Source: Liolophura sinensis
Lineage: Eukaryota > Mollusca > Polyplacophora > Chitonida > Chitonidae
Direction: 5' to 3'
Length of the DNA: 64,000 nucleotides
NCBI RefSeq assembly: GCF_032854445.1
Contig: NC_088306.1
Location: forward strand, 20,557,764-20,621,763
The notes under the pieces were generated by a model. The model saw only the letters and a list, made by a program, of their open reading frames with translations, did no database searches and was not told the origin of the DNA. The translations under genes were made by a program, and so were the position numbers. This document shows positions 49,946 to 61,759 of the stretch, piece by piece (within the stretch, counting starts at the first letter, position 1; each line of letters opens with the position of its first letter).

Positions 49946-51285
49946 TGATAAGCAGGAAATGTTTGATGTACACATACATGTGGAAATGTATTTACAAATA
50001 CATGTAACATTATTGCAGTTCTAAAAACCTGGGAATAACCAAAAACTAAAAAGGATGTTTAACTGACACAGTCACACTTCTGAACAGGTTCTTGTTCAAC
50101 TTTAATACTTCTCATTGAACTTAAGGATAGATTTGCAGTTCTAAATGTCTGGGAACAATTTAAACTTAAAAAAGACTTACAGAAGACAAATATAGCAACA
50201 TTTAGTGTTTTCTTTTTACAAAGACCTGCATTTTTCAGTGCATTATCACACCTTATGTGCTTCTGCTCACTTGAATTTCAGAGTTATTGAGGTATGATTT
50301 GCTGCTACATTACATGTAGAAGTCAAACACTGCAAAACAATAAACTGATCTAAAAGTGAAATGAAACAGTTTTCTGTGACAGAACATGTTTTTCAAGGGC
50401 CTTTAAAGAGGCAATATCCAATATTTTCAAACACTTTACATGTTATGAGGAAACTGGAACCCTAAGGTTAAGCTACCAACCTTTGGCACTTGACATACAA
50501 ACTTGCACACCATACTGGTGGAAGACAAATGGCTTTTATGGAATGTAAGACTGCCCAATAAGCATGTTAGCTGACCACTTATTGTTCCCACAAACAATGA
50601 GAACTTTACACAACGCAAAAGGATATAGGAGAAAAAATGCAAAGATACCCCGATTTCAAAGTAGGGCGTAATCTCTTGAAAACCCAGATGTCTTTCTGTA
50701 AAATATCTGATAGAAATAATTCCTTAAATGCAATACACATATTCTAACATTTATACATAGGAAATTAACAATCACAGATATCAACATCACAATGAATGAA
50801 TAATATAGCTACCTTTAGTTTGGGGCACCTTATAACTTCAGCAGTTTGTGTGGGAGAGCTTCTCATAAACACCACATGTTGCCATGTTGCAATTAAAAAT
50901 ATCAGCATAAATCAATAATTCTACTAATACAGTTAGTATAAAAATATTATATTCTAACATACAACACAGATTTAGCAAAAATAACATCTGTTAGACTATG
51001 TTATTAAATAGATGTATATTTAACTGAAGTACTCAGTTTTCAAATTTTAGAACTGTCATTTTAGCACATTCTTTGCATAACTGCTCATCAACAGGAAAAA
51101 TTATACATGCATGTATTCTATAAAAATAAGCAGTTTTAAACAAAAAAACAAACACGCACACACACACCGTATTAACAGTAATACCTAACGCCGGAACAAA
51201 GAGCCATGCTCAGAGGAGACAATATAAGTAGGTCTCAAATGTTTTGGTCATAACGACCAGTTATTTAAATCCAAATGAGTCTCTG

Positions 51286-51455
51286 TACATATAGACATTA
51301 TAGGCCTATATGAAGTATTAGACATTATAGGCCTATATGAAGTATTAGACATTATAGGCCTATATGAAGTATTAGACATTATAGGCCTATATGAAGTATT
51401 AGACATTATAGGCCTATATGAAGTATTAGACATTACAGGCCTATATGAAGTATTG
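51286..51455. repeat. 27-bp tandem repeat
   Basis: There are about six near-identical units containing the palindrome taggccta and then tatgaagtattagacatta. Confidence 0.95.
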
Positions 51456-51474
51456 ACAATTTGCCAGATAGCGG

Positions 51475-51655
51475 TTCTGAGTTCCCATCAGTATCCCTGC
51501 GGTTTTGAGTGCTAATCAGTATCCATGCAGTTTTGAGTGCCCATTAGTACACATGCAGTTTTGAGTGCCCATCAGCACTCATGCAGTTTTGAATGCCCAT
51601 CAGTACCCACGCAGTTTTGAGTGCCCATTAGTGCACATGCTGTTTTGAGTGAGCA
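51475..51655. repeat. 28-bp degenerate tandem repeat
   Basis: There are about six units with gttttgagtgcccatcagta, next to the 27-bp array. Confidence 0.85.
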
Positions 51656-52499
51656 TGAGAATGGGTGACACAGGGCAGAAACAAATGATAAGGCAGACTT
51701 TGGCGACAACTCACAGGGCCAAAACAAAGCCTTTCAATTGGGGCACCCTATTAGTAGGCTAATTTGAACCAAAATATTTTTAAATATTATAAAACCTTAA
51801 CTTAATGTCTTATATAAAAATTATTATTGTGAGTATTACTTATTCATTTTTGTACATTCAGCTTACATGAGAGCAGTTAAGCTAAATTTATCATGCATAT
51901 TTCCCATCTTTTTGGGTATGCTGTAATTTGGGCACCTTAAAGGGCTATAAAAACGTCCTTGTATTTGCCCATACCCTAAGAATTCTGCCCTGTAACCCAT
52001 AATTTTATGTGTGTGTTTTTCTGCTTTTTCCTCGTAACTAGGCTGTGAAACAGGTGTCACAAAGATTCAAGTAACGTTACAAAAAATCTGCTGAACTGTT
52101 TGGGACTGAAGAGGGGTTAAAATGTTGTAAGATAGGGACACCGTTTGCTTTCATTTATTCCAAATGTGACATGCGCACTCAACATTACTATTTGGCTTAG
52201 CTGCATGAAATGTACTAACACGAAATTGCAATACCTACTGAGAAAAAGACTGCATCACATTAGCAATGCTTGATACAAGGGTAAGAGACATTAAATCAGG
52301 CCTTTGGCATGAACAGAATTTAATTTCTGCATCTAAGAAATCAACCATTCCCATGGATTTCCAGGGCAGTTACAGAGTGAAATGTAACTCAGCCAACAAT
52401 GATGTGCAATCGCACTTAAAGATGAAGTATCCACTTCATGTCCTGAGTTGCTGCTATAAACTAGGTCTGAAGTAAATATGTTTGTTGACTGACCATCCA

Positions 52500-52640
52500 G
52501 AAGGGGCCTTACTGCAAAGTTATTATTGAGATTCCGACAGATTTTGTTTTTTTATTACTTTTTCTTTTAATGTTAGATTCTTTAAAATCCCTCTCAGTTT
52601 CATTAACCAGAATCAATTTTTTTCCTTTTTTTTTTGGCTG
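52500..52640. repeat. Interspersed repeat Y, copy 2
   Basis: It pairs with 19960-20110 and lies downstream of the FBXO36 stop codon. Confidence 0.5.
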
Positions 52641-53030
52641 CTGTCCAACAAAGAATTTTGTAACAATGGTCTTACTTTCAATCCAGTTAATGACAATGCA
52701 GTAGGCCCATACAGGGCTGGCCACCATATTTGAATCTGAGTGACTAACTTTCCATAACTTTCATGACAGTCTTGTATAACAAAACAGTGCACAGTGACTT
52801 AAATCTATGAACAACATCACCTTACACGTATTACCAAACAACAAAAAGGCTGTGAATGCATGTTCGCAACAAAACATGATGCCCTGTTTGATGCTTTTTG
52901 TCCCGTGCAGGTACTGAGGTTAGTGTTAAGGCAGGTCAACTCCCTGTGGGTGAGGGTGGTGAGTGTTAGTACGAGGCACACTTGACAGTACATATAAGTT
53001 TGGCTTGGTTTTCAGCTCTTCAGAACATCT

Positions 53031-53114
53031 TCACTCTGTAAGGAATGCCAAGCGCCCTTCAGTCGTTCCATTATTCCCTTCATTTTGTTTTCTCATCTGC
53101 TTTCGAATTCGACG
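53031..53114 (-). CDS. FBXO36: FBXO36 last coding exon
   Basis: This exon encodes RRIRKQMRKQNEGNNGTTEG and a short tail with a TGA stop at 53033-53031. Human ends RQLRKRKQKYGNLREKQP, so the basic start is conserved and the tail is longer here. The acceptor is TTTCTTCACCAG; the intron before it is 5.2 kb. The phase fits the previous exon. No canonical AATAAA was seen close downstream on this strand; the first candidate is near 52550. Confidence 0.88.
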   Translation of the reverse strand, partial: RRIRKQMRKQNEGNNGTTEGRLAFLTE

Positions 53115-56100
53115 CTGGTGAAGAAATATGTTTATTACTTGTTAAAAAATAAGACAAAATTATTTATTTATTTATTCAATTATTGCTGAAAGAAATACTC
53201 AAGAATTTTTTACTATCAAAATGGAGTTAATTTCGAGGGTGGAGGAAACTGAAGTTTTATTGCAATTCTTCAACCTTTATTGTCTATTAAAGCATATTCT
53301 GAGTTTACTATTTCATGCAGAACGACAAAATTATACTTCTTGTTATTTATTTATTTATTTGATTGCTGTTTTACAAAGAATATTTCACTTATACAACAGC
53401 GGCCAGCATTATGGTGGGAGGAAACCGGGCAGAGCCTGGGGGAAACCCACAACCATCCGCAGATTGCTGCGAGAGCTTCCCATGTACGGCTATACTTTTT
53501 GTAAAGCACTGAATTTGGCCAAAAACATCAAAACGAAAAAGCTGCATATATGACATTGAAACTTGCTCTCTGGAAATGATAAAATGTTGAGGAAAGAATA
53601 TTGGTAAACAACTAACCCTTTACAAACATTTGTGATATAATGATATGCACACCATATTGGTGAAAGACCAGTGGACTTCAACAAACAATGAGTTTGTAAA
53701 CAGCCGTACAAACATCATCAGGGGCCGATTCTATAAAGTCATTTCAGGACTGAAGTCAAAATTTAAAATCTTTCCACAACCAGTTTTTGGGTACTGATTG
53801 TTGAATTTTATATATTTGGCATCAAATATAAACACTGATGAGGTGGTCAAAATTTTACTTCATAAAACCGAAAATATGCTTTAAGATCGTATTTCAAATT
53901 TTTGACTTAAGTCAGAGATTGATCTTATTTATGTTACATTCAACTGACAAAGTACTTGCAGCGAATGTTTCACAGGTAACCATCAGTTATCAATTTCCTA
54001 TGTGCATCACTTGGAAATCAAAAGTTAATTATAGCCAAAAAGACAAGCATACCACAATTCAGTAAAGAGATTGAAAAACCTTTTGACTAAAGTAGCTTTA
54101 TTTCAGACCAATTAATTCACCTTTGAGTACTTTTTAACAAATGGAAAGATCCAAATATTACAACTGAAAGATGGATAAGTAATTTTCCAAGTATTCTCAA
54201 TATAAATATTGAAATAAAATGTTTTAAATTAAAAACATGGCCATGTTAAGCATATTTCAAAAAACCTTTAAGGATAACTGAAGAGATAACATCACCTATG
54301 TATCAACGTGATTTGGCTAACCAATAAAATAATGAGAAAAGCTGCAAATACTGGAAAAACAAAGTTAACAGTAAAGTTTTGTTTGGTGTTAAATTCTGAC
54401 ATAAAGAAGTAGAGCAATCCAAAAAATTCCTAATGATATTTGGAAAGTACTGTGGAACATAAATCCAATCCACTCTTCTTCTGTTCCTAATCAACTTGTA
54501 ACTGACGAATACTGTGTACATGTCACTGATGACTCTGAACAGATTCCCAATTTATTTGAGACTTTCTTCGAAAATTGTACCAGAAGTATTTCACAATCAA
54601 GATCTTCCACAGTAAAGCCAAACTTTAGCAAATTAAAATGTGTTATGAATGAAGAAGTACAAGAAGATTATATTTTCTCTATTCCTAATGTTACCAAAAA
54701 GTATGTTTTTGAATAATTATGTACATTATACGAGTCAAAAGCTTGAAATTTTCAAAAACAGCCTGCACCAGTCATCACAAAATCATTGACTTCCATATCA
54801 AACAAACGTATAACAACAAGTACCCATCCAAATACTTGGAAAAATAGCAAAGACCATACCTCTCCACAAAGGAGCAAATAAGTCATTGTTTATAAATTAT
54901 CAGCCCATCAATACTTACAGGTACATGTAACCACATTCAATACTTTCAATATCATCCAAAACTAATTGAAAGGCATGTACATAACTGTCTCCATGAGTAC
55001 CTGGGAACATTTCAGATATAAGACAAGAACTAATCTCGGTTTTGTGAGTCACATTTATTTGAAACTGCTTTGATCAAACTTGCTGAATGCTGGCATAAAT
55101 CAATTGATAAAGGAAATATAGTTGGATTTGTTATGCTTGATTTTAAAAAAGCCTTTGATATGGTAAACCACTAAATCCCACTAGATAAGTTAAAAGTGTA
55201 TAAGTTCCACAACACAGCCTTGAGATTCTTTAAGTCTTATTTCCAAAACAGAAACTGTGTAGTTAACATAGCAGTAAGGCTTCAGGGGAGATGACAATAG
55301 AGAAAGGTGTTCCACAAGGCTCAATACTGGGACCACTACTTTTCATCATGTATATAAATGCTGATGACACAACTGTTCATTGTAATGCTAAAAACTGTTA
55401 CGGAAATTCAGACAGTTTTGAATGAAGGCCTAAAAGCTGTTACTAAGTGATGTTATGAAAATAAAAGGTATGTAAATCCAGATAAAACAAAATTTATGTT
55501 AACAAGTTCTCAAGAGCATCTCAGAAGTGTAAAAAACAATGCCTTAAACATAAAAATTGAAGACTCTTCAACTGAACAAGTCTCATTAGCAAAATTGCCT
55601 GGAGTTTTCATAAATGGCAAGATCATATTGATCTCGTATGCAAAAAAATTTCAAAAGCTCTTGCAATTTTAAGGCTGAACAAGGTCTATCTGGATTTGAA
55701 GAGACGAAAAACTTTTTTCACAGCTATATTTTGCCACATTTTGATTACTCTAGTTCAGTATGGGGAACTTGTTCACAGTCACTTATTGGTAGATTATTTT
55801 AAATAAACAAGCATCAAAAAAGAGCAGCTAAAATACATACTTCTACAGCTCCAATTCTCCTAGACTTACACTGGGTGCCAATTTCTCATCGCATCAGATA
55901 TCGTGTGACTTGTCTTATTTTTAAATCATTGCATGATGAGTAACCACTATGTCTAAAAGAATTGCTAGTTAAAAAACACAGCAGTGAACAAAAATTTTCT
56001 TAGATCAACTGTTAACAACCTTTGTATTGATAAGTAGTACTCTGACTATTATAGAAACAGTTTACAGTAGTGGGGCATGATACTTGGAACAGTTTAGAAT

Positions 56101-59100
56101 GTCTAATGAAAACAGCACCATCACTTTCTGCTCTTAAATCACGTTATTTGAAAAATTATTTCAACCAGTAAATTTATACAACCTGATATATGTAGTGATT
56201 AATTATTGACTGTTTTCATGTTTTTAAAAAATGGAATTGCATATACTGTTAGTACTTGTTTAATGTTCATGTATTGTTATAGAGGGCCTCTGGGAAGAGC
56301 AAATTGTTAAGTCTGACAGAGCTTCCCTTTTTAAATAAAAGTTTCACTCATTCATTCAAATGCCTTTGTGGAATCGATCTCAGCTGCTTACTGTCACCAA
56401 GGCCCCGCAAACACAAATTCCTTGTCCAAACCTGGGACTGAACCTGCACCCTATGTGTTATTCTGTGTTCCACACATTACTCCCCTTTTCATGGATTATC
56501 CCCTTTGACGGAAGATATCAGTTCAACTATCCAATGCTGTTAGCATTTGGAAGTACTGTTTAAACAACCTCAGTGATAAACTTTGACTAATCCAATTGCC
56601 AAAAATTTCCTGTACAGTTAATTACTTGTGAACCTTTGCAATTTGCTTCCGTCCATTGTGAAAATGAACAAGTAAACATCAATATTTTAGTCCCATATAC
56701 CTTTAATACTGAAATAAACGACCAGTTCTTTCCGTCAAGGGAAGTAATCTATGTACTACGACAATACAAAATATAGTAGGTACTGACGTAGTAATGTCCC
56801 TTTCAATTGAAGTTCATATGTAAAGAGTGTTGTTACCAGCAGATACAGCTTACTTTTGAAGTAAATTGTCATCTCGAGCTGAGGAACATGTGTAAAATGG
56901 GTTGTTACCTGTGACTGGAGCCATTTATTTCTACAGAATGTCAAATGTGTTGCAACTGAAACTTACACAGACTGAGAATGTGGTTACCTGTATTTATTTA
57001 TTTATTTGATTGGTGTTTTATGCCGTACTTAAGAATATTTCACTTATACGAAGACGGCCAGCATTATGGTAGGAGGAAACCGGGCAGAGCCTGGGGGAAA
57101 CCCACGACCATCCGCAGGCTGCTGAAGGACCTTCCCACATACGGCCGGAGAGGAAGTCAACATCAGCTGGACTTGAACTCACAGCAACCGCATTGGTGAG
57201 AGACTCCTGGGTCATTATGCGGTTACCTGTAACTGAAGCTTATTTGCACAGACTGAGAATGTCATGACCTGTAACTGAAGCTTATTTGCACAGACTGAGA
57301 ATGTCATGACCTGTAACTGAAGCTTATTTGCACAGACTGAGAATGTGGTTACATGTACCTATAACTGAAGCTTATTTGCACAGACTGAGAAAGTGGTTAC
57401 ATGTACCTGTAACTGAAGCTTATTTGCACGGACTGAGAATGTGGTTACATGTACCTATAACTGAAGCTTATTTGCACAGACTGAGAAAGTGGTTACATGT
57501 ACCTATAACTAAAGCTTATTTGCACAGACTGAGAATGTGGTTACATGTACCTATAACTGAAGCTTATTTGCACAGACTGAGAATGTGGTTACATATACCT
57601 GTAACTGAAGCTTATTTGCACAGACCGAGAATGTGGTTACATGTACCTGTAACTGAAGCTTATTTGCACGGACTGAGAATGTGGTTACATGTACCGATAA
57701 CTGAAGCTTATTTGCACAGACTGAGAATGTGGTTACATGTGCCTGTAACTGAAGCTTATTTGCACAGACTGAGAATGTGGTTTCATGTACCTGTAACTGA
57801 AGCTTATTTGCACAGACTGAGAATGTGGTTACATGTACCTGTAACTGAAGCTTATTTGCACAGACTGAGAATGTGGTTACATGTGCCTATAACTGAAGCT
57901 TATTTGCACAGACTGAGAATGTGGTTACATGTGCCTATAACTGAAGCTTATTTGCACAGACTGAGAATGTGGTTACATGTGCCTATAACTGAAGGTTATT
58001 TGCACAGACTGAGAATGTGGTTACATGTGCCGATAACTGAAGCTTATTTGCACAGACTGAGAATGTGGTTACATGTACCTGTAACTGAAGCTTATTTGCA
58101 CAGACTGAGAATGTGGTTACATGCACCTGTAACTGAAGCTTATTTGCACAGACTGAGAATGTGGTAACATGTACCTATAACTGAAGCTTATTTGCACGGA
58201 CTGAGAATGTGGTTACATGTACCTATAACTGGAGCTTATTTGCACAGACTGAGAATGTAGTTGCCTGTAACTTTGGAACAATGATATTACCTCTTAACTC
58301 AAGTGACAAAACCTGTAACATAAGCTTATTTGTGAAGAATGTTTTTACCTGTAACTGAAGTTTATTTGTGAAGAACAACTGTTTCCATCCCTCTTCTGCA
58401 GCCAGGTTCTGCAGGTCTTTGGTCACTGGTGTCTCGCTGTACAGCCTGTATATCTGCTCCCATACACCATCACTTTTACACAGCTGTCAAATATAGCAGT
58501 TACCCATTAGCATGAACAACATACCATATCATTTTTTTTTTTTCACTGCTAATAACGCCAAACTCAAGAATCTTTCACTCGGGAAAAGTGTCCTGAGCAC
58601 CAAGCGAGGCAGCAACAAGTACCATTCTTATAGTCTTTGGTACATGTATGACCCGAGCCGGGTTTGATCTTGGGTCTCCTGAGTTCAAGACAGACCCTCT
58701 TATGACTAAGCCACCAAAAAAGTCGGGGTAAAATTCCTATTCTGAGAGCGGTACTGAGAGTGGTATATAATGCAATATAACATGAATGAGACATATCATA
58801 TGATAAGTTACCCTGTCCCTGATACTGAATATTGTCCTGTTTCCTGGTGAAAAGGATAAACAGGAAGCAGAATAAAATTCAGTGTCAAACAAGGATAGGG
58901 TAACAAATTTTATCAATAATTACAGTTTGTACACGGCAACTCTTGATGTCATTTTTCAGTATACATGTTTTTTTTTTTAAAAATAAGGCAAAATATATTT
59001 CCAGCGGTGTTATACACAATATGCTATCCCCTACATGTATTTAAAGTCAACCGTTGTGTAGCATTGTTTACAGAGGAACATTCAACACCCTACCGCATTA

Positions 59101-61759
59101 GGTATTATATCTGCAGGAGTGTCGATCTACCGATCGCTTGTCTTTCTTCCCACTATAAGAATGGGACATGGATGATTGCTGTTGATCATTGAACTGATAA
59201 TGCAGCCTTACGTACATGCTTAAAACGCGACGATAAAGATCTGGAGGCAAACTTTCCATTTATTACTGAAAAAGTGTCTACTTTGGCAGGAACATGACAT
59301 AAATTTGACAGCCGAGCCTCAATGAGGAGGGCTGGGTGGGGGGTTTGCGCTAAACCCTTTTTACATTAATTTAAAAATGATAGTTCGTAACATATTACCA
59401 CAGGTTTTTCAAGAAAAAGTTTTGGAGGCATGATGGAGGTGTGGATGGCGTGTCACTGATTGGTTATCGGTAATCCCCTACTTACGACACAGAGTTTACC
59501 ACTTATGGCAAGCCCTTGCAAGGCACTATGGGACATAGTTTGTGAAAATTACTGTCATTACTGAGAAGGTATGGTAAATTCAGGCTTTAACATGACCGCA
59601 GTGTTGGCTATGTGCAGCGCGGCACTAAAATGTAGCATAAAAGATCTTGATTTTGGAAAAAAAAATGGTTTCAGTTTTGGAAATTTGAGTATAATGTTAA
59701 ACCATTGTTAAACAGGAATGTGACTGTAAATCGCACCATAAGCAAAACGATATTTGAGATATTTGAGAACGTTAGCGTGTAAACTAATTTCAATCAGTAC
59801 AGTATAATTACTGATAACTAAAATCATCTATAACTTAAGCATTTAACATCCACGAGTAACTGAGTAGACTAATATATCACCCATCAAAGAATTTATCCCA
59901 TCTTAGTAAATGTATGTTTTGTCTGTGAAGGAATAATGCTCTTAAATTAACAACTGACCTCTTACCTAGAAAGACCATTTCCTTATTGAAAAAAAAAAAG
60001 ACTGAAATTCCTTACAAGTTCATTCTTTCACTGACCTCTCTAAAGAGCTTGTTGGTTTGGCCCAGTCTGTTGATGTCTTCTAACTCCAGCTTAAGAATGA
60101 TTCGTTTGAGAATATCTGGAGAAAGACGAGTGATGTAGTCAGGGTGCCCGTTAACCACCGCTTTCAGGTACTCCAATGTGGGTGCCCCGAACACTCGCTC
60201 AATCTCAGCTGCCAACAAAGACAAGAAAAAAGCAGAAATGGCTTTATAAGGTGCATATATCACTAGATTTATTTATTTCTCTTTAACTGAGTGATATCAT
60301 CTGCCATACTTAAAAATATCTCATTTATTATATTTCTCTCCAGGTGTACATGGGAAGGTTTGCCAGTAACCTGCAGATGGTTGTGGCCACCACTGTATAA
60401 GTGAAATACTCTATATATGAGAGTACTGTGTAAAGACCCAATCAAACAAATAAATAAATAAATATTATATGTCAGCAGTCAGGCTTATACATGTAAGAGG
60501 AGACCATGTTTGGAGAAGCCACTGCACCAAGCCCAATACCTCAAAACCCCCTAAACTTAAAACCATAGGAGCAGGAGCTGAAATTGAACCTGCGTCCTCA
60601 TTGGTAAATGGGTAGTATACATCCAGAATGAGCAAAAGCTTAAATGGTGTGATGCAAGTATTTCAGTAATATAGTGAACATAGTATTGCAGAAGATTAAT
60701 CCATGAACCCACTTGGCCAGAAAATGCCACTGAATGTTCAGCTGAATGCCATCAACTGATTCTACATTCTTATTTACATGCACATAAATATTTATGACTT
60801 TTTTGTGTAATATGCATGTATGTACATTTTTCAACCTTTTTTTCCATACATGTACCTGCTTGCTTTAAAATATGTATTTGAATTCAAAGTGGGTGGTATT
60901 AAAATCAAATGAAGACGGATGTTTAAAACATTTCCTTTATGTATGTGCTCAAGAATATGTCATTTCTACGACAGTGGTCAGTTTTCAGGAATGCCAGAAG
61001 CAAACCACTGACCTTCAGCAACTACCTGACAGACATTCTCATGTCTGGCTTGGGCTCACTGTAATTCCTCAATCTTCGCATGCTTGCAAGGTGTTTATTC
61101 AAGCAATTTCAATTCTGAGAGTATTATTCTGTGTAGGACTGATAAAATTATACTTTTTGTGAAGCTCTGAAATTAGCCAATCAAACCAAAATCAAATTAA
61201 AAACATGCAAAAACTGCATTGAAAGTTGCTTTCGTATGCGAAAAATTTTGGGGAATTAGGGCACATATGTTTGACGTGTCAGTAAAAGACAAAGGACATC
61301 ATGCAAGACCATCTAATCAGCCATATAAAAACTGACAGAAATATATTACCACCTGCCTTAACCACTCAGCCATGAAGAGTCCCCTAAATAGAGGCTAAGA
61401 AGCTTAAATTAAACATTAACTTTGAAGTTTGTAAACATACCTTAGATGGATACAGAATCATTTCTTATTGGCTGGTGAGAGAGACAGGCAAGTCCAGGCT
61501 ATGTCTAGATTCAACTGAATTTTAGGTATGGCAGATTTATTCGAGCTTGACCAAGGTTGCAGGATTTAACCCAGGAAAGCCTATCTCCACTGGCAGCCAA
61601 TCAATGGCGATTCTGTATCCCATTAAGGCTTTACATGATGTACTCACAGTGCATGCGGTCATCATATATGAAGTCTTCATATGTGTCTTTATATTCAATC
61701 GGTGGGACATTACTGTCATTTCTTGTAGGTGGCAAGATTTTCCACCAGCGAAATATCAC
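53031..61759 (-). CDS. FBXO36: FBXO36 F-box only protein 36, four exons, 5' end missing
   Basis: This is the orthologue of FBXO36, a small F-box protein expected to be a substrate-recognition subunit of an SCF (SKP1-CUL1-F-box) ubiquitin ligase; its substrates are unknown to me. The four exons give about 167 residues: VIFRWWKI, then the F-box (RLSPDILKRIILKLELEDIN), then WEQIYRLY, then EEGWKQLFFTNKLQLQ and a basic tail ending in TGA. Human FBXO36 has 188 residues; the missing N-terminus corresponds to about its first 32 residues. No matching exon was seen between 61760 and 64000. All phases agree. The gene lies upstream of TRIP12 on the same strand. Confidence 0.95.
53344..53491 (-). mobile_element. 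5'-truncated SINE, family A, nested in another repeat
   Basis: This is a 148-bp 3' portion of family A, flanked by ATACTTCTTGT (53333-53343) and ATACTTTTTGT (53492-53502), an 11-base duplication with one mismatch. The flanks together resemble a repeat also seen at 61110-61250. Confidence 0.85.
54250..56345 (+). pseudogene. Decayed non-LTR retrotransposon (reverse-transcriptase remnant)
   Basis: Broken reading frames encode typical CR1/Jockey-type motifs: ETALIKLAECW, VMLDFKKAFDMVNH, a KGVPQGSILGPLLF-like block around 55300-55340 and an LHWVPISHRIRYRV block near 55870. Many stops and shifts interrupt it. The 3' end is followed by short tandem cattcatt repeats. It lies in the last FBXO36 intron, antisense to the gene. 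Confidence 0.85.
56993..57220 (-). mobile_element. 5'-truncated SINE, family A, inside the minisatellite
   Basis: It shares body and tail with the copy at 32383-32713 but lacks the tRNA head. The 11-base duplication GGTTACCTGTA flanks it at 56982-56992 and 57221-57231, and it interrupts the 42/48-bp repeat array. Confidence 0.92.
57225..58265. repeat. 48-bp minisatellite array in the last FBXO36 intron
   Basis: About 22 head-to-tail units are present. The first are 42 bp and the rest 48 bp (plus strand: actgaagcttatttgcacag and actgagaatgtggttacatg, then a few variable bases). Variants are mostly single substitutions. Because 48 is a multiple of three, one plus-strand frame stays open for 279 codons; it is a by-product of the repeat length. 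Decayed units continue to both sides (about 56790-56992 and 58266-58345). Confidence 0.97.
58349..58483 (-). CDS. FBXO36: FBXO36 penultimate exon, source of the adjacent minisatellite
   Basis: These 45 codons run LCKSDGVWEQIYRLY to EEGWKQLFFTNKLQLQ (human EDTGWRQLFFTNKLQLQ). The acceptor is ATATTTGACAG and the donor CAG/GTAAAAAC. Copies of its last 20-30 bases plus the donor recur immediately downstream in the intron (see the findings). Confidence 0.97.
58484..60035. other. FBXO36 intron
   Basis: This 1.55-kb intron holds a SINE-like element next to the penultimate exon (58530-58730). The rest is AT-rich with nothing recognised. Confidence 0.75.
58530..58730 (-). mobile_element. tRNA-derived SINE, family C
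   Basis: On the minus strand it has box A-like TGGCTTAGTCATAAGAG and box B-like AGATCAAACCC, and it ends in a poly-A run (plus-strand T run at 58532-58544). It lies just upstream of the FBXO36 penultimate exon. Confidence 0.7.
60036..60208 (-). CDS. FBXO36: FBXO36 F-box exon
   Basis: This 173-bp exon encodes RVFGAPTLEYLKAVVNG and then the F-box core LSPDILKRIILKLELEDINR, ending GQTNKLFRE. Human has LSDDLLLTIISYLDLEDIAR. The F-box is the SKP1-binding part. The acceptor is CTTTGTTGGCAG and the donor GTCAGTGA. It ends in phase 0. Confidence 0.96.
60338..60468 (+). mobile_element. Decayed SINE family A fragment, plus strand
   Basis: It reads gggaaggtttgccagtaacc, tataagtgaaatac and caatcaaacaaataaataaa. 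It lies in an FBXO36 intron. Confidence 0.7.
60945..61070 (-). mobile_element. Decayed SINE family A fragment
   Basis: Weak matches to the body are visible (ctcaagaatatgtcatt, gaccttcagcaac). Confidence 0.5.
61648..61759 (-). CDS. FBXO36: FBXO36 internal exon with VIFRWWKI
   Basis: This 112-bp exon encodes VIFRWWKILPP and then YKDTYEDFIYDDRMH (human VIFRWWKISLR, then THEDFLENSHL). The acceptor is GTATTTTTGTAG and the donor GTGAGTAC. It enters in phase 0 and leaves in phase 1. Confidence 0.93.

Larger units (their letters stand above)
38731..53030. other. Region between FBXO36 and TRIP12 coding sequence
   Basis: This 14.3-kb span should hold the TRIP12 promoter and 5' untranslated exon and the FBXO36 3' untranslated region. 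From 38.8 to 43.6 kb there is mostly unique AT-rich sequence with a promoter-like cluster near 41.1-41.2 kb. From 43.8 to 51.7 kb it is dominated by minisatellites. No conserved coding was found. Confidence 0.75.
60209..61647. other. FBXO36 intron with decayed SINEs
   Basis: This 1.44-kb intron holds three decayed copies of SINE family A, two on the minus strand and one on the plus strand, and a piece of another interspersed repeat near 61110-61250. Confidence 0.7.

Noticed and set aside
49729-50024. Two overlapping open frames with WTEKAISSS-like repeats
   Set aside because: A 32-bp repeat read in rotating frames produces them; there is no independent support.
51248-51433. Open frame with a nine-residue repeat (IMSNTSYRP)
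   Set aside because: It is a product of the 27-bp minisatellite.
57328-58167. 279-codon plus-strand open frame of 16-residue repeats
   Set aside because: It lies entirely in the 48-bp minisatellite; the unit length is a multiple of three, so an open frame is expected. No promoter, homology or non-repeat ends were seen.
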